Assembly: GCA_035578155.1 (NCBI GenBank)
Contig: JAPWDM010000070.1
Span: 144,001 to 208,000, forward strand
Origin: Brachynemurus nebulosus
Taxonomy: Eukaryota > Arthropoda > Insecta > Neuroptera > Myrmeleontidae
DNA length: 64,000 nucleotides
Direction of reading: 5' to 3'
Part shown: one piece after another, positions 1-12,855 of the stretch
Layout: each line of letters starts with the position of its first letter
Position numbering within the stretch: position 1 is the first letter of the stretch
Program-made: the position numbers and the translations under genes
Notes under the pieces: model-generated
Database searches by the model: none
Seen by the model: only the letters and a program-made list of their open reading frames with translations
Told to the model about the DNA's origin: nothing

Positions 1-60
1 TGTAATACTGAACACTAAAATTATCGAAATTAGACAACTAATTGCTTGATTTTCCTTGCC

Positions 61-770
61 AAAAATTTGGGGGACAGGTCCACACACACTGTCAACTTCC
101 CATTGGATGTCTTTAAAGACTATTGCAAATGAATAACTTTTTTTTAATTCAGGGGACTCCTCCTTTTGACCCCCCACAGAGGCTTTGCCCCTTGCACCAC
201 ACCGGGGGCTTCGCCTTCTGTACCTAAGGGTGGGGGCTCCACCCTTATTAAACAAATGATAACATCATTTGTTCTCAAGATACGCGAGGCAAAAACTATT
301 TCCAAAAAAGTTTCTTATTTCGTTTTTCCGTTTAATTTTTTTTTTAATTTTATTAAATTTTACAGTAATTTACTGGCGTTTTTAACATCACGGAAGGTTC
401 TTAGGCCATTATATAATAAAGACATGGTAAAAAATCCATATAATCTATATTATGTTAATGAAGTTAATTCCGTTTTTTTATCACAAAAAACAAACCGCTA
501 ATCCGAATTTGATGAAAACTTTATCCGGTCTTCATTTTTTGATTACGCGTCTAATGAAATTAGTCCGGAGTTGATATCATCATTTGTTCTCGAGATATGC
601 GAGACGAAAAAAAATTTACGAACAAACGAACGAACGAACTAACGAACGCATACAGAGACATCACGCTAAAAACGATATATTCGGATTCTAGTGACCTTGA
701 AACGTGGAGATATGTCAAAATTAGCAATTCGTAAAATCGGACTAATTACAATAACTTCCAATTGGAAAAG
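61..770 (+). repeat. Dispersed structured repeat, copy 1
   Basis: This stretch is closely repeated, in the same orientation, at 62041-62742, and its first ~80 bases recur at 22752-22830. It opens with a GGGGGACAGGTC-type motif, has a GC-rich middle containing a stem (AAGGGTGG with CCACCCTT near 225-245), then an AT-rich part and a conserved tail ending near ATTACAATAACTTCC. A 111-residue open frame at 166-501 is not conserved as protein between copies, so I do not call a gene. The class of element is unknown to me. No terminal inverted repeats were seen. Confidence 0.75.
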
Positions 771-979
771 TTAATAACTACTTGTTAAGGTATGCTTAAT
801 AGATGATAAAATCATCAAGTGATGTCACAAAATTTACATCTATTTAATAATACGAAAAAATTTGATTTTTCTTTCGTAATAGTGAATTTCCAAAAGAAAA
901 ATATAAATATTTTATAATTAACATTCGGTCATTACTTTAGGAAATTTTTAAAATATTCTTTTTAATATTTTATTTCATA

Positions 980-2215
980 CAGGGTGGTCCAGAATTATGT
1001 ACCGTAATTGCTGGAGCTGATAGTATACGTTCAAAAGTAATGGTTCCCTATCATCTACACTTTTTTTAAAAATTCGATAATCAGGGAGATAAAGTAGAAG
1101 GGTAAGATGTAGAGGGGTGTAACGAAACCGACTTTTTTTTAAAATTTTTTAGGCCCTTTTGAATAATGGATTCATATTTTAGGGGTGCGTATGAACATCA
1201 GGATAATTAAATTTATGATACCTACCAATTATTTCATCACTTATAATTAGGGGATAATTTGTAAATAGGCACTTCTACTTTAAATTAGTCGAAAACGATA
1301 TTATTTACCGAATGTTACAAGTATACCTTTTTTGCGTGGAATTGTCTGAGGAACCATATGTTTAAGAATTTTGTTTAAATAACTGCAAATGAAAATATGT
1401 ATTCCTGTCGCAGCATCTGCATAACGTAGCGATTTTCCAAAGACTGAACACTGGAGGTTCTCATATAATAACTTGTATCCATCTAAAATACTTTAGCTCT
1501 CTAACAGTTAAAAAATTTTCAAAACCAATTGAGTAGTTAATTTTTGGCGCTTTTGGATCCCCAGGACCCTGGCGGATCTCATATAGTATAGCATATATGT
1601 ATTTAAAAGAAATTAAATTTTTAATGGTGAAAAAATTTTCAAAACCGGCTGGATAGTTTTATTTTTGGCGCTTTGGGACTCCCGAACCCTAGCAGACCTC
1701 ATACAACATAACTGAATAAATTTTCAAAATCGGTAAAAAGTTAGTTAATTTTTATTTTGAAAAATGAAACAGATATAAATATTGTTATTGTAATGATAAA
1801 GTCGATGAAGCATTTATTGTAAAGAAATTTAGCAAATTTCTTAATTTTTCTCGAAAGCTAGTTTACTTAAAACAATGTTTTAAAAGCTCGTCTTCTGTGA
1901 ATAGGAATAAGAAAAGATGTGATAACTCACACCTACCACAAAAAAAACCACCGCTTGATCATAGGTGGTGGAATAAGTGTTAACATAAATTTCGTACTCC
2001 TAACGCAAAGTACGTATCCCTAAAATTTCAATCCGTTATTTAAAAGCGTTTGGAAAATATTTAGGAAAAAATGGTTTTCGTTTCACTCCTTTACAGGGTT
2101 GTATCTCTCTTATTATTGAGTTTTGAAAAAAAGTATACATGAAAAGGTAGGTACCATTATTTTTGAACGTACTATCAGCTCTAGCAGTTACGGTACATAA
2201 TTCTGGATTACTCTG
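980..2215. mobile_element. Foldback/MITE-like element with ~230-bp inverted ends
   Basis: The left end (CAGGGTGGTCCAGAATTATG) and right end are inverted copies. The similarity continues for roughly 230 bases, through motifs such as TACCGTAA, GAGCTGATAGTA and ACGTTCAAAA, to an ATTTATG motif on both sides. TA dinucleotides flank both ends (978-979 and 2216-2217), consistent with a TA target duplication. The ~800-bp interior has no convincing coding frame, so the element would need a transposase from elsewhere. Confidence 0.8.
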
Positions 2216-2217
2216 TA

Positions 2218-3459
2218 TATTATTTTTAAAATATAAAATTTGATTATCAGCAGGGCGCGTTATATCTATTTCAAAACAAAGAGACGCCAGTTTAGATTAA
2301 AAATCCAGTTTTATGAACACTGTAAATAAAACACTACCTTACTGACGTCAATAAAGTGAACATTAGATGGAAATTTCGAAAGCTTCTCTAACATTGTAAG
2401 CAAAAATGGAAGTTGTTGTAAAAGTTTTAAGTTTTTCCATTTAATAATTTTATTTATTTACTTCAGCAATGAAACGCTCTGTTCATTTTTATGCAAAAAG
2501 AAGCTGTAAACATTAAAAATAATTGCTACCCAAAGTAAAATTTGATTTATATTGCTTCTAATGAAGAGGTCAAACTCCGAAGTCGACACCTAATTCAATA
2601 ATTTTATTAGTGAAAGGAGGCATTGTCATATATTCTAATATAGATTTTCACAAAGTACCTGTGTAAATCCTTCAAATTTTAATTATTTAATAAGACAAGC
2701 CCCACTAAAAAAAAGCAAAAAAAATATTTTTTAAATGGCACATTTTGATCTAGATATTCCGTTCCCAAAAGTTTAGACAAACACACATGTTACCCTTAGT
2801 ACACATGAGCAGCTTTTGTGATTGAGATATTTTTGCCGCCTCTATCTAACTCGTATGTTAACCATTGTGCTAGAAAGAGGGAGAGAACATTTTTTAACTC
2901 TATCGACATAAATATCTCGATAGAAAAAATCGCCCGGGTGCACTAGATTTAATATGATGTAACGATTACCTACGTCGCTAAATTCATTAACAAACCTTAA
3001 GGAAATTTCAAGAAAAATTGTTGATATATCTTCAGCCAATTTATTTCCCTTTAGCATGTATGTTACAGAAAAATTGCTAAAATAATATTTTAACCGTTGA
3101 CAATATCATATTTTTCAAACCTTACGTTTGGTTACAAATGGAAATGTAGTAGGTATATACCTTCATTTTGTATTCAGAGCAGAAAGCGAAATGATTTTTG
3201 TAGAAGTGCTGAAACACACACCTACCTACACACTCACTAACTTTAATTTTATAAATAAACATTTTCAAAAAATCAAATATTATTAATGGATTGCTGTTCA
3301 TTTCTTTTAAGAAAACAAATTGTGAAGAATGTTTTGTGCAGAAAAATTTAGAGTAAGTGTGAAGAAGTATTTTCTTAGAAATCGTGAATTTAAAATATTA
3401 CCTTTATTAATTTTTAAACAAAAGTAAAATAGAATAAGGCAAAAAATATTTTTTTTCCG
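2218..3459. other. AT-rich DNA without recognised feature
   Basis: I saw no convincing gene, RNA or repeat boundary here. A 71-codon minus-strand frame at 2842-3057 has no recognisable motif and is probably chance. Confidence 0.5.
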
Positions 3460-3489
3460 TTTTATTGAAAACACTGAGGTAAATTATGA

Positions 3490-4235
3490 TAGATAATTCC
3501 TATGGGGAATAACTTTATTGTACAGGTGAGTTTTTTGGCAGGTGCAGCCATTTTTACTACGGCCGAACTATTCCTACACTTGATGGAAAAATTGTTCAGA
3601 TAATAGTTGTAGGTATCGCTAGGGGCACAGATCAGAATCCGGGAATTCACAATCAAAAACTTTATTGGAATCTGTCGAATGACGGTATGACATTTGGTGT
3701 TGAAAAATCAGACTATTCTTAAAGTGCATTTGCTCAAATGTCATTTATGAGCTGAATTTTGTACATCCGAAAAAACATACAATTGATTTAATTTTTCCAT
3801 TCATTTACAGTTCTCCAGTTATTTTATGATGTTTGCTATTTAAATTTGACGTTTGTATACTCTAAATTGTAATATTCATTAACTCATTCACGCATTTTTT
3901 TCATATTTTAACCACATTTTAACTGTTTTACAGATGTAAAATTTTCTCTTCTTCAACAAAATTCCTTTGCTACGAACTTGTGTCAACCGAAGTTATATAG
4001 ATAGCACTGGTTACTACATACAAAACTGATGTTAATGCATTTTTTTGTCAGTCATTTTTTCTGAAGCTCCTCCTTTTGAACAGATCCCAATAGCTCCCTT
4101 AGTTTTCAAATTATGATACAAACCTGTACTTTTTAAATGCAATTATATATTAATTTGTTGAAAGTACTGATCAAGTACCTCAATAAAAAACATAAATGGA
4201 AAACAAAAAATTTCTTTTCCAAGTTTAGTTATTGC
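3490..4235. repeat. Dispersed repeat shared with 36220-36520
   Basis: Several blocks reappear in the same order at 36220-36520: GCCATTTTTA-TACGGC/CAGC, TTGTAGATATCG-like text, the AGCT-C-TTAGTTTTC / TATGATACAAAC block, and AACAAATTTTTTACCCAAGTTTA-like text. The copies are clearly diverged. No coding potential or element ends were identified. Confidence 0.5.
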
Positions 4236-4723
4236 ATTGTTTAATTTGTTTATAATATATTTGACATCATATTATTTTGCACAATTTAACTACGGGGCTA
4301 ACTTACAACTTAACATACAACTTAACTTTGAATACCTGGCCTTGGAATTTTACAGGCCCTCTGGCAACAAACTTCATACTTGGAATCAAAATTCACACTT
4401 AATACTTTAGTCCCTTGGTATATAATATACTATCATTATATTAGGCTTAAAATGTTTGAAATTCAGAATTATTGTTTATTTTGGAAATAAATTTCATTCA
4501 AAAAGAAAAATATATACGATTACATCAAATCCAACTGATTGTACCAAATATAATTTCCGCATGTGCCCTTAACGACTTCCACTTAATGACTTGCACTTTT
4601 TAGTCGAATTTTCTCCGAAAAATTAGACTTATACAGTCTATACGATAAGAGCTGCGAGAGGCGAGAGTAGGGGCGCTATCCGTTTTCGGACCCGTAGAAC
4701 ACGAATATGTAGAAAAAAAAATG

Positions 4724-4727
<4 letters not shown>

Positions 4728-4777
<50 letters not shown>
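4728..4777. repeat. (AT)n microsatellite
   Basis: About 50 bases of uninterrupted TA/AT dinucleotides. Confidence 0.95.
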
Positions 4778-4780
<3 letters not shown>

Positions 4781-4804
4781 CCCGCCACCTTTTAATTTGT
4801 GTAG

Positions 4805-5690
4805 GGCCCCCCTATGGAAGTTAAGAGATGAAATTTGGTAAATGGGGCTCATTTTCGAGGCACCTCATACTATCAAAGTGGGGTCAAATTTTGGGCAAAT
4901 TTTTTTTCTGACCCGACCTTTAAGGGGGTGGTGGGGGGCGGAAAAGCAATAAAACTTTTTCAAACCGGTTTTAAATAATGTTTCGGTCAACTATCTACAA
5001 CATATCCAAAATTCAGCTTCCTAGGATGATATGGTGGGAGTAGAGGGGGGAAAAACGATTTTCGCTGGATCTAACAGGCCCCCAGCCCCCCAGAATTAAC
5101 GTAGAGGGTTGAAATTTGGTGTGTTGATAAAGTTCGTACCTAGGTTGTGCTTTTTGGAGGTTTTAATATTTTACCCCCACCCCCCTCATTTTTAAGCTAC
5201 AATTTCATGCATTTTCGACGTTTTCGAAGTTTGTACCACTCGCACAGGTCACCCGAATAAACCTAGAGGGCTGAAATTTTGTATTCGGATTGAGTTAGTA
5301 TCAAGGGGGTGCCTTTTGGGGGTCTCGACTTTTAACCCCTACCCCCACCATTTTTATACCCAAAAGAACATGATTTTTCTTGTTTTTTAACAGTTTCGTT
5401 CGGGTCAAAATCTCCCCAAATAAACCTAGAGGGCTGAAATTTGGTGTACAGGTTAAGCTAATAGCCAGACACTGTTTTTTGGAGGTTTCAACTTTTAACC
5501 CTTACCCCCACGATTTTGACGCCAATATTTCCTTAATTTTTTTGCTTGTTTTCTAACACGTCTAGAGACTCCATAAGGAAACCTAGAGGGCTGAAATTTT
5601 GTACGTGTATTCAGTTAGTATCCAGCTAGTACCTTGTAGGGAGTCCGCATCACTTTTCCCCCCACTTCTCCCATTTTTACATCGGAATTG
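4805..5690. repeat. Diverged ~160-bp tandem repeat
   Basis: The phrase AACCTAGAGGGCTGAAATTT recurs near 5098 (as CGTAGAGGGTTGAAATTT), 5259, 5423 and 5580, so the period is about 157-164 bp. Each unit then carries a ~GGTTT/GGTCTC and TTTTAACCCCTACCCCCAC block. Two further, more diverged units seem to lie upstream, at ~4815 and ~5000. The units are non-coding in all frames I followed. This could be a local tandem array or the body of a larger dispersed element. Confidence 0.75.
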
Positions 5691-6393
5691 AATGCTATTG
5701 TTAAATGTGTTTTAAAAGCATTATGTTTATTCTAAATACAAGTAGGCGAATAGTAATTTTAAAAAATTTAAAAAAAAGTGAACTTACTTTTATGACAAAT
5801 GAAATACATACATATTAAGTAATTTAAAAATGTTATTAAAGTCACTGTTTATTTATAAATTAGGAATTTTGGATTTTTAGTATTTATAAAATAGAAATTT
5901 TGGATTTTTTTGGAAAGAAAAAATATCTTTATAAAGGCCTTCCAGTTTACTATTGAAGGTCCTTTTTTAATATTTAAAACTAAAACATAAAGGCAATTAG
6001 CGGATAAACATGGGCAGGAATGTCCTCGTACGAATTGTGTTGGCTTTTTTTCTGCTACCTGTTTTCGGCACAAAATTGAAATTTACTGAGATACAGCCCT
6101 TAAATACTTAAAACCTTTTTTTAAAGCCTCGATCAGCCGAACACTCATCACCAGTTTTGAAACCAACAAAATGACAATTCGGTTGTAGACTTTCAATCAC
6201 ATTTCGCTTGTAGACATTCAATACCGAAGATGAAGGGGAAAATTCGACTACCGTGATGGGGCCCCGCTGCTCACGGCGTTTTTTTAATATGACACGCTGT
6301 TCTATTTTTAATTAAAATTTAAAATTTTTAATAAACCACTCTCGTTTAAAGACGATATGAATACATCGGTATTTGATTTAGCATGTACAATGT
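5691..6393. other. AT-rich DNA without recognised feature
   Basis: Nothing supported beyond simple AT-rich text and a short GC-rich patch at 6255-6290 (TGGGGCCCCGCTGC). Confidence 0.5.
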
Positions 6394-6401
6394 AAGTATA
6401 T

Positions 6402-8350
6402 CAGTGTTTCCCAATCGCCGGTTCGCGGATCGTCACCGGGCCACGAAAGTATCTCACTGATTTGTAAACAAATAGGTACCCATGTGTGAATTACAATGAA
6501 TTACAAAAATGAATATAATTTTTATTTTTTGCTTTAAAAAAAGAAAAAAGAAAAATAGAACACGGCGGAACTACTAGTTTTGTGAAAAAAGACGTCTTTC
6601 GACGATGCAAGACCCATGTTTTGGAATTTAGTACCTATATTTTTTTACGGCACGTGATAGCACACAATAGCACAATATAGTACAACCCTTCTTGTTTCAA
6701 AAAAAGGTAACGGAGGAACTAACTTTTTGGGCAGATGGTCTTCAGTTGGTCAGAAAGCGACAATTCAAATTACACGACCTAGTTTTATTTTAGTTAATGG
6801 CACGAATAGCTCCAGACTAGAAGAATTCTACTTAAAATTAAAGAATTGATATTAAACATTTCTCTATCGGTTAAGAAAGTGTCAATATTTATCTAAATTA
6901 CATTGTAGGCCAAGTTCGTAGACTAAGTGGTCGGTAAACGACATTTCATATTACACGATCAAATATTATTCCAACTAACGGTGGAAGTGATTTCAGACTG
7001 CATGAATTTCAATTAAGTTTAAAAACTGCCTTTAAACATTTCGTTAATGCTTGAGAAAGTGTCAATATTTATTTTAATTACCTACATAACACTGGTTTAC
7101 AAAATTAAAAAAATTTTTGTCCTTTCAATGAATTTGATATTTTTTTTATTTAACTGCAACAATTAAACGCAAACATACATATTTTGTATTTTTATTTATC
7201 ACGTCACAGTTTCAAATTATTAACACATTTTATTTTCGGCTACTCACAAGTTTGTTTTGAATTTATTCTTAAACTTCGATAGAGTTTGACCTTCAGTTAA
7301 ATAAATATTTGTTATCAAAATGTCAAAAAGATAGTGAGTGTATAATGCATCCTGATCATTTTTGTTACGTTTGCGGTAATCTTATTATATCTAAGAAAAG
7401 ATATCCCATAATGGAATCACTCAAAGAAGTTTATTTTTGTTATTTCAAAATCCCGCTCTCTCAACAGGAGATATCCCTGGTAAAATGAATATAAAACATA
7501 AGTGTTTCTGATACCCTCACAAAAAATTATTCCACTGCCGCTTCACATAAAATTTAGTTTACTTAAAAATTTTGTCAAAGCATTAGACAAAACTAATGCA
7601 GCGTTTAAACATTTTTCTGGTTTTTCTGAGGCGGAATTTAAGAAAGGTGTTTTCATTGGACCGCAAATAAAAAAAATGTTAAAGGATGAGATATTTGAAG
7701 ACAGTATTTCGAATACTGAGGAAGCCGTTTGGAATTCATTATGACTTGTTATCCAAAAATTCCTGGGTAACAAAAAATAGAAAATTATCGAAAATTAGTT
7801 GCGGATTTGTTAAATAATTTTCAACGGAAAGGTGTCAACATGTCCCTGAAAATTCGTTTCTTGCAATCACACCTCGATTTCTTTCCTGAAAATATCGGAA
7901 ACGTCAGTAGCGGGATGGCGGGCATTTTCATTAGGACTTGAAAATTTTTGAGCAAAATTATGAGGGATACTGGGACCAAACTATGTTAAGTAACTATTGC
8001 TGGTTTAATGTAAGAGACACAGACACAAAAAAGTACAAAAAAAGCTAAGGTAGTTCATTTTTAATTTTTTTAACATTTTTATACTCTCATTCCTTGTAAA
8101 TAAAAAGTAATAAATATTTTGGAAATGTGACGTGCTGGATTTTTTTCATATCTTTTTTGAAACTCAGAGCACCTCACTCGTTACGAAAAAACACTTTTCA
8201 TTTCAAGGACAAAAATTTTGTAAACTAGTGAATATAAATTTAATGTAATTTCGAAAACTCCTAATTGTCATTTGTTATCCAATGATCCGTACAAAATTAT
8301 TTGAGATTCTACCAGGCGGTGAAGCCGTGAAAAAAGGTTGAAATACGCTG
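6402..8350 (+). mobile_element. hAT-type element, copy 1, internally deleted
   Basis: The left end reads CAGTGTTTCCCAATCGCCGG. The right end, read inverted, begins CAGCGTATTTCAACC, so the ends are imperfect inverted repeats of hAT type. The flanking octamers AAGTATAT (6394-6401) and ATGTACAT (8351-8358) agree at 6 of 8 positions, which fits an old 8-bp target duplication. The interior contains the broken coding region at 7345-8048. A second copy lies at about 30590-31927, interrupted by a Helitron. Confidence 0.75.
7345..8048 (+). pseudogene. Broken copy of a widespread arthropod element-associated protein
   Basis: The start at 7345 opens a cysteine-containing N-terminus (HPDHFCYVCGNL). After a large internal deletion the C-terminal part follows in shifted frames: LPLHIKFSLLKNFVKALDK near 7530, GVNMSLKIRFLQSHLDFFPE near 7830, and YEGYWDQTMLSNYCWFNVRD near 7960, ending at TAA 8046-8048. 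From memory, arthropod genomes contain many uncharacterised proteins with the same order of blocks (FCYVCG..., LPPLHIKLGL..., SLKVHFLHSHLDFFP..., MADYCW). I know no assigned function. At least two frame changes and the deletion make this copy inactive. It sits between hAT-type ends, so it may be the element's own protein or captured cargo. Confidence 0.75.
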
Positions 8351-8358
8351 ATGTACAT

Positions 8359-10895
8359 TGTACATCTTACACACACACAGGTACATCGCAAAATTTTCTT
8401 ACAAACGGGTGTATGATTGGAAAAGAAACTGTTATCTCTATCACATCTTCAGCAAAATTGTTTCCGTTTTCCTCCGCCATTCATCGTATAGCGGATAGGT
8501 AGTTGGTAATACAATAGTTTCACAACGGTATTGCCGTATAAATTTATAAAATAATTGATACATTAAATTTTATGCTGCACAAGTAAGGTGAAAGGAAACT
8601 TCTTATAAGAATGAACGCGATCGAAGCAAGATATATTTATGTGAAGCTATTCTATAAGGGAAATTAGGCTATAATGTAACATTACAGCCGTTTATTGATG
8701 ACATATGACAACAAGTGTACGTTCAAATGATAAATAAATATAGTGAAATTTGAAAATTTACCTTTATTTACGTTTAAATAAAATTATACACTAATTTATT
8801 ATATTATGTAGTTACGTTCATGTGTTAAATTTGTTTACGGAATATATTTTACTTGGAGCTATTCTTTAAGACTTTAACTTTCTCAACTTTAAGCTGACTT
8901 TAAAGTTATTCACGTAGGAACTTTATCTCGACTTGATAATTCTATGAATTTAAATTAATAAATATTAGCTTAGGAATAGATGAATATTATACCAGTTATT
9001 ATCAAAATGATTTTATAATTCCATTTTAGTTAAAGATAGATGGTAAAATTTAAAAATATTTTACTTATTGTTAGCAAAAAATACCATTTTATTTTTCTAA
9101 TTGTGACAATTGTTCTGAGCTTAATTGCTCATTTTCAAATAAAGTAAAAATTATACCAACTACATGCTTTCCATATACTAAATTCTAACTATATCTTATG
9201 AACAAATAAAGTGGTATCTTTTGCTAACAGGGAAAGGTATCCAACTGTATCTCTCAAAAATTTTTGAAACTTTGGTGGATTGTAGAGTATTTTTGAAACT
9301 TTGCCATATTTCGTTCGTGCCCATAAGCGGTTTAAGGGGGTGAACCCACCCCTGAATATTTGAGTTTTTTTCAATTTTCTTAAATATCTTGGAAATGGTA
9401 AGAGCTTTGGTAAGGAAACTATATATATTTGTAAATGGCACTTTAAGACCTTTATTATAATGCCAAAATTAAAATTATAAAATCACTGGAATTTCATCCC
9501 CCACCGCCAATCCCTAATTTTATCAGGTATTTTTTAGTGAAAGAGGAAACTATTATGTGTAAATACATGAATTTCGAATTAATGTATTTTACATCACTCC
9601 AGTTTATTCCTTTTTGCATATACCATTTGCTAACTTGGAAGAATTTTAACTTTTTGATTTAATAGTGAGCAAAAATATGGTCAAAGAATTTTGTATTATT
9701 TTAGTAATGAATTGTAACAAACTGACGCTATATTTTAAAGTACATAATTTAGAAAGAAAAAATACACTGCAATCCCCCCTCCCCCACCCTGGACTCTGGA
9801 AACAATTCATCAGAGTAGTTTCGGATAATTTAATTCTAAATGAGTATGATTACATCGCCGTAACAATATTCTAGAACTTTAGTCTCTAACTCACAATAAG
9901 TTTTCCTCGCCTCGTTTTTAAAATTTGTTCAAGTATGGATGATATAAAAGTGGATATATGGATCAACGATCGGAGAGATTTGAAAATTCTGTAACATATT
10001 GCTTTTTCAAGGAAGAAAGAGAAACACCAAAATGTAGTGTATGTAATAAACCACGCTCTTTTCTGCATTGTGTGGGCAATTGTTAATTTTTACATATAGT
10101 TAGCCGTGCGCAAAATCTTACTTTTAATAGTAGGAGTTGAAAAAAAAACTTTTTGCACGATCGCGTATTTTCATGCATTTACCGATGCTGTTGACAATGC
10201 TAGTAAGTTACATTTCCCGAAACTTTGTCTATATCCATGGAAACCAAAGAATAATGCGGTAAGTAAAATATATGCCTGGTAAGTGAATAGAAATGCCGTA
10301 AGTGAAATTAGCTCAAAAATGATTGTAATTATTTATTTATATTGAAATTAAAAGTGCAATTTTAACAATTAGGAAAATTAATCGATTAATATGAAAATTT
10401 TCACTAGTTTGTACATTATTTCTATTATTGTTGCCATTAGTCTTCATATTTTATTGACATTTCAAAAGGTTGTTCAATCATTAAAATTTTCTGTGGTTTT
10501 CATAATCTTCCTTTCATTTTACGAGAACATATTTACAACCAAAATTAAAATGCTTCATCAGTTTCACTATTCTAACTAATATTATAGTTTAACAAAATAT
10601 TTTCCCCAATTTTTTTAATAGAAAATTCAAAAAAAAATATTTACACCAATTAAATATTAACACTTAATTTTTTATTTACAAATATAGTTGTTAATTGTCA
10701 CTACCAAGATTCGTATTATAATTGCTATAAATATTTATAATATTTATTCACGGCATCTTTGTCATAACATAGAAATATAAATTTCACCTATATTATCCGA
10801 ATTTTATTTTTTATTTAACATATTTTTATTCTTTAATTATTTTAAATCTCTCATGCAAAAAATATTATACAATACACGATGCATTAAGTGCCTCT
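8359..10895. other. AT-rich DNA; weak repeat similarity only
   Basis: No gene is supported. Text at ~9240-9470 (GTTTAAGGGGGTGAACCC, AAATATCTTGGAAATGGTAAGAG) is a distant relative of the repeat family at 15288, 34745 and 52664. Short minus-strand frames at 9189-9441 fall in that repeat and are probably chance. Confidence 0.45.
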
Positions 10896-10898
10896 ACT

Positions 10899-10965
10899 GA
10901 TCTCGAAAATTGCAAAAACTCGACCCTGCGGGTCTCGTTTTCGCAACATTTTCTCGATCAGTATA
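10899..10965. other. Strong imperfect hairpin
   Basis: CTGATCTCGAAAAT pairs with ATTTTCTCGATCAG across an inner stem formed by CGACCC and GGGTCTCG. The total is about 65 bases with a very small loop. It may be the end of an old element or a chance structure. No gene adjoins it. Confidence 0.55.
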
Positions 10966-11140
10966 AACAACTTACCGAACTTATATTGTAAAATACTATT
11001 AAAATCTGCAAAAAAATATAATAAGGTAAAATAAATTAAAAACACAAACGTAACAATTTTTTAAAAACCCTGAATCTAAGCTGGCCCACCTTGTATTTTT
11101 ACCACATTAAGTGTTCTTTAGATGTCGAATTCTCTCTCTT

Positions 11141-11176
<36 letters not shown>

Positions 11177-12060
11177 GTGCGGTCTTGTGTTAACCCAGGC
11201 AGAAATAGTTTTTAATATTCATCATTTTTTCATCAATACAATTTTTCGTTAGCCATCTTTTTTAATCCATCTGACAGTTTCACTGCATAAAAGTCTTTAC
11301 TTTTTTTGTAGCGTTTTCAACTAAATGCACTCTTTCACCAGCCACTTTTTAAGCTACACCCATCTGACAGTTTCCAATACCTACATAAAACTACTCTTTT
11401 TTTGGCGTGTTTTCCCCTATATGGGAAAATTTGGTACACATAGTTGGTGAAAAGTTTTTGAAACTATCTCTTGGAAATATATTCTTTTCATACAGCAAAC
11501 AAGTAGGTATGTACCACTGTGTTTGTACAACATGTATACATGCATACCTACATACAAAAAAAAAGTCGATAAAAATGTTACTATCGATGCAGGTATAAGT
11601 TAAAAGAGAAATATTAATTTTAAATAAAATGTTCATCTCTGAGAAGTTTGTCGTACAAACTGCCATCACATTAGCATATCGAATTATTTATATAGTATAA
11701 AAACTTGCTCACTTCTTATTAATAAAGCAACATAAGTGAAAATAGTATATTATTCAACGAGCTAGTAATGATAGCTATTATACTCACGAAGATGAAATTG
11801 CGATACGAGCCGAGCTTGCGAGGCGAGTGTCGTAATGTATCTGAGTGACTAATAGCCATTGCAAGCGAGTAGAATACGATATTTTTTCTACTTTTTCCCT
11901 TTTTGATTTAAATAAAATTGAATATAAATTTTAAATCAAATTTTTAATATGTTTCTAATTTCATTAAAAGTTTGTATAATATTATGTATAAAACAATCAA
12001 AACAAAACTACTTTGTTGACTTGAACGTTACTATGCAACATATATTAAATTAAAACTTGA
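10966..12060. other. Non-coding DNA with a 31-T run and a short GC-rich patch
   Basis: There is a run of 31 T at 11145-11175. A short duplicated phrase, CATCTGACAGTTTC, occurs near 11268 and 11360. At 11800-11870 there is a patch of GCGAG/GAGCTTGCGAGGCGAG words that looks like a degraded repeat end. No gene is supported; the overlapping frames at 11391-11669 lie on opposite strands and lack motifs. Confidence 0.45.
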
Positions 12061-12066
12061 TACATA

Positions 12067-12266
12067 TTATGGGCGCAAGCTCAAAAGACCTCCAGAAACT
12101 GAGGTGAGGGGAACACAAATTTTATTAACTATTTCTATAGTTACCAACTAAACCAAGTAATTAGGTTTTTATATGACTGAGTGAGTAAACTTCTATTTAT
12201 TAATATGATAGACAAAGATAAATGCAGATGTAGATAAAAAAGTTCTTTATTAGCTTGCGCCCATAA
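12067..12266. mobile_element. 200-bp MITE with TTATGGGCGCAAGCT ends
   Basis: The ends are perfect 15-bp inverted repeats (TTATGGGCGCAAGCT / AGCTTGCGCCCATAA). TACATA is present on both sides (12061-12066 and 12267-12272) and looks like a target duplication. It is non-coding. The superfamily is not assigned. Confidence 0.85.
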
Positions 12267-12855
12267 TACATATATACACAAAACAATCGCAAACTCATTT
12301 AATAATGGTTAATACTGTGATTTCATTGGTCAAGAAGGTATTGAGTAATGAACATTCCTCCACACTTTTGAATAATGCCTAACTTTCTCAACAATTAACA
12401 GATATATAATGAGTGTGGTCTTCAACAGGAGTAGAAAAAGTAAATATTTAAAATATAGAATTTCTTTTAACACACCTAGGTATTCTTACGTGCGTTTTGA
12501 AAATCCGTTTAAATTTTATTCTTTAGGAAAATATATAAGCAAAACGGAAGAAAATAAAAAACGATATCCAAGCTATTCTTTTGTTTAAAATAACTAATAC
12601 ATTTTTTAATGGTTTTAAACAAAAAAGATCTGAAAACCGTAAAATTGAAATTAAAATTTCTGTAGCATCGTAATCGATTCGAAGTAGGTACGTAATAAAT
12701 AAATATTAACTGCAGAGAACAGTGCTAACAGCCAGTGCGTAAGGTTGTGTCTAATCCTGTTCTACGACGTATTTAATTGTTGTATAATTCACATAAATAT
12801 AAACAATTAATATTAAATTAATTAATATACATTTTTGTCAAAAATCTACGTAATA

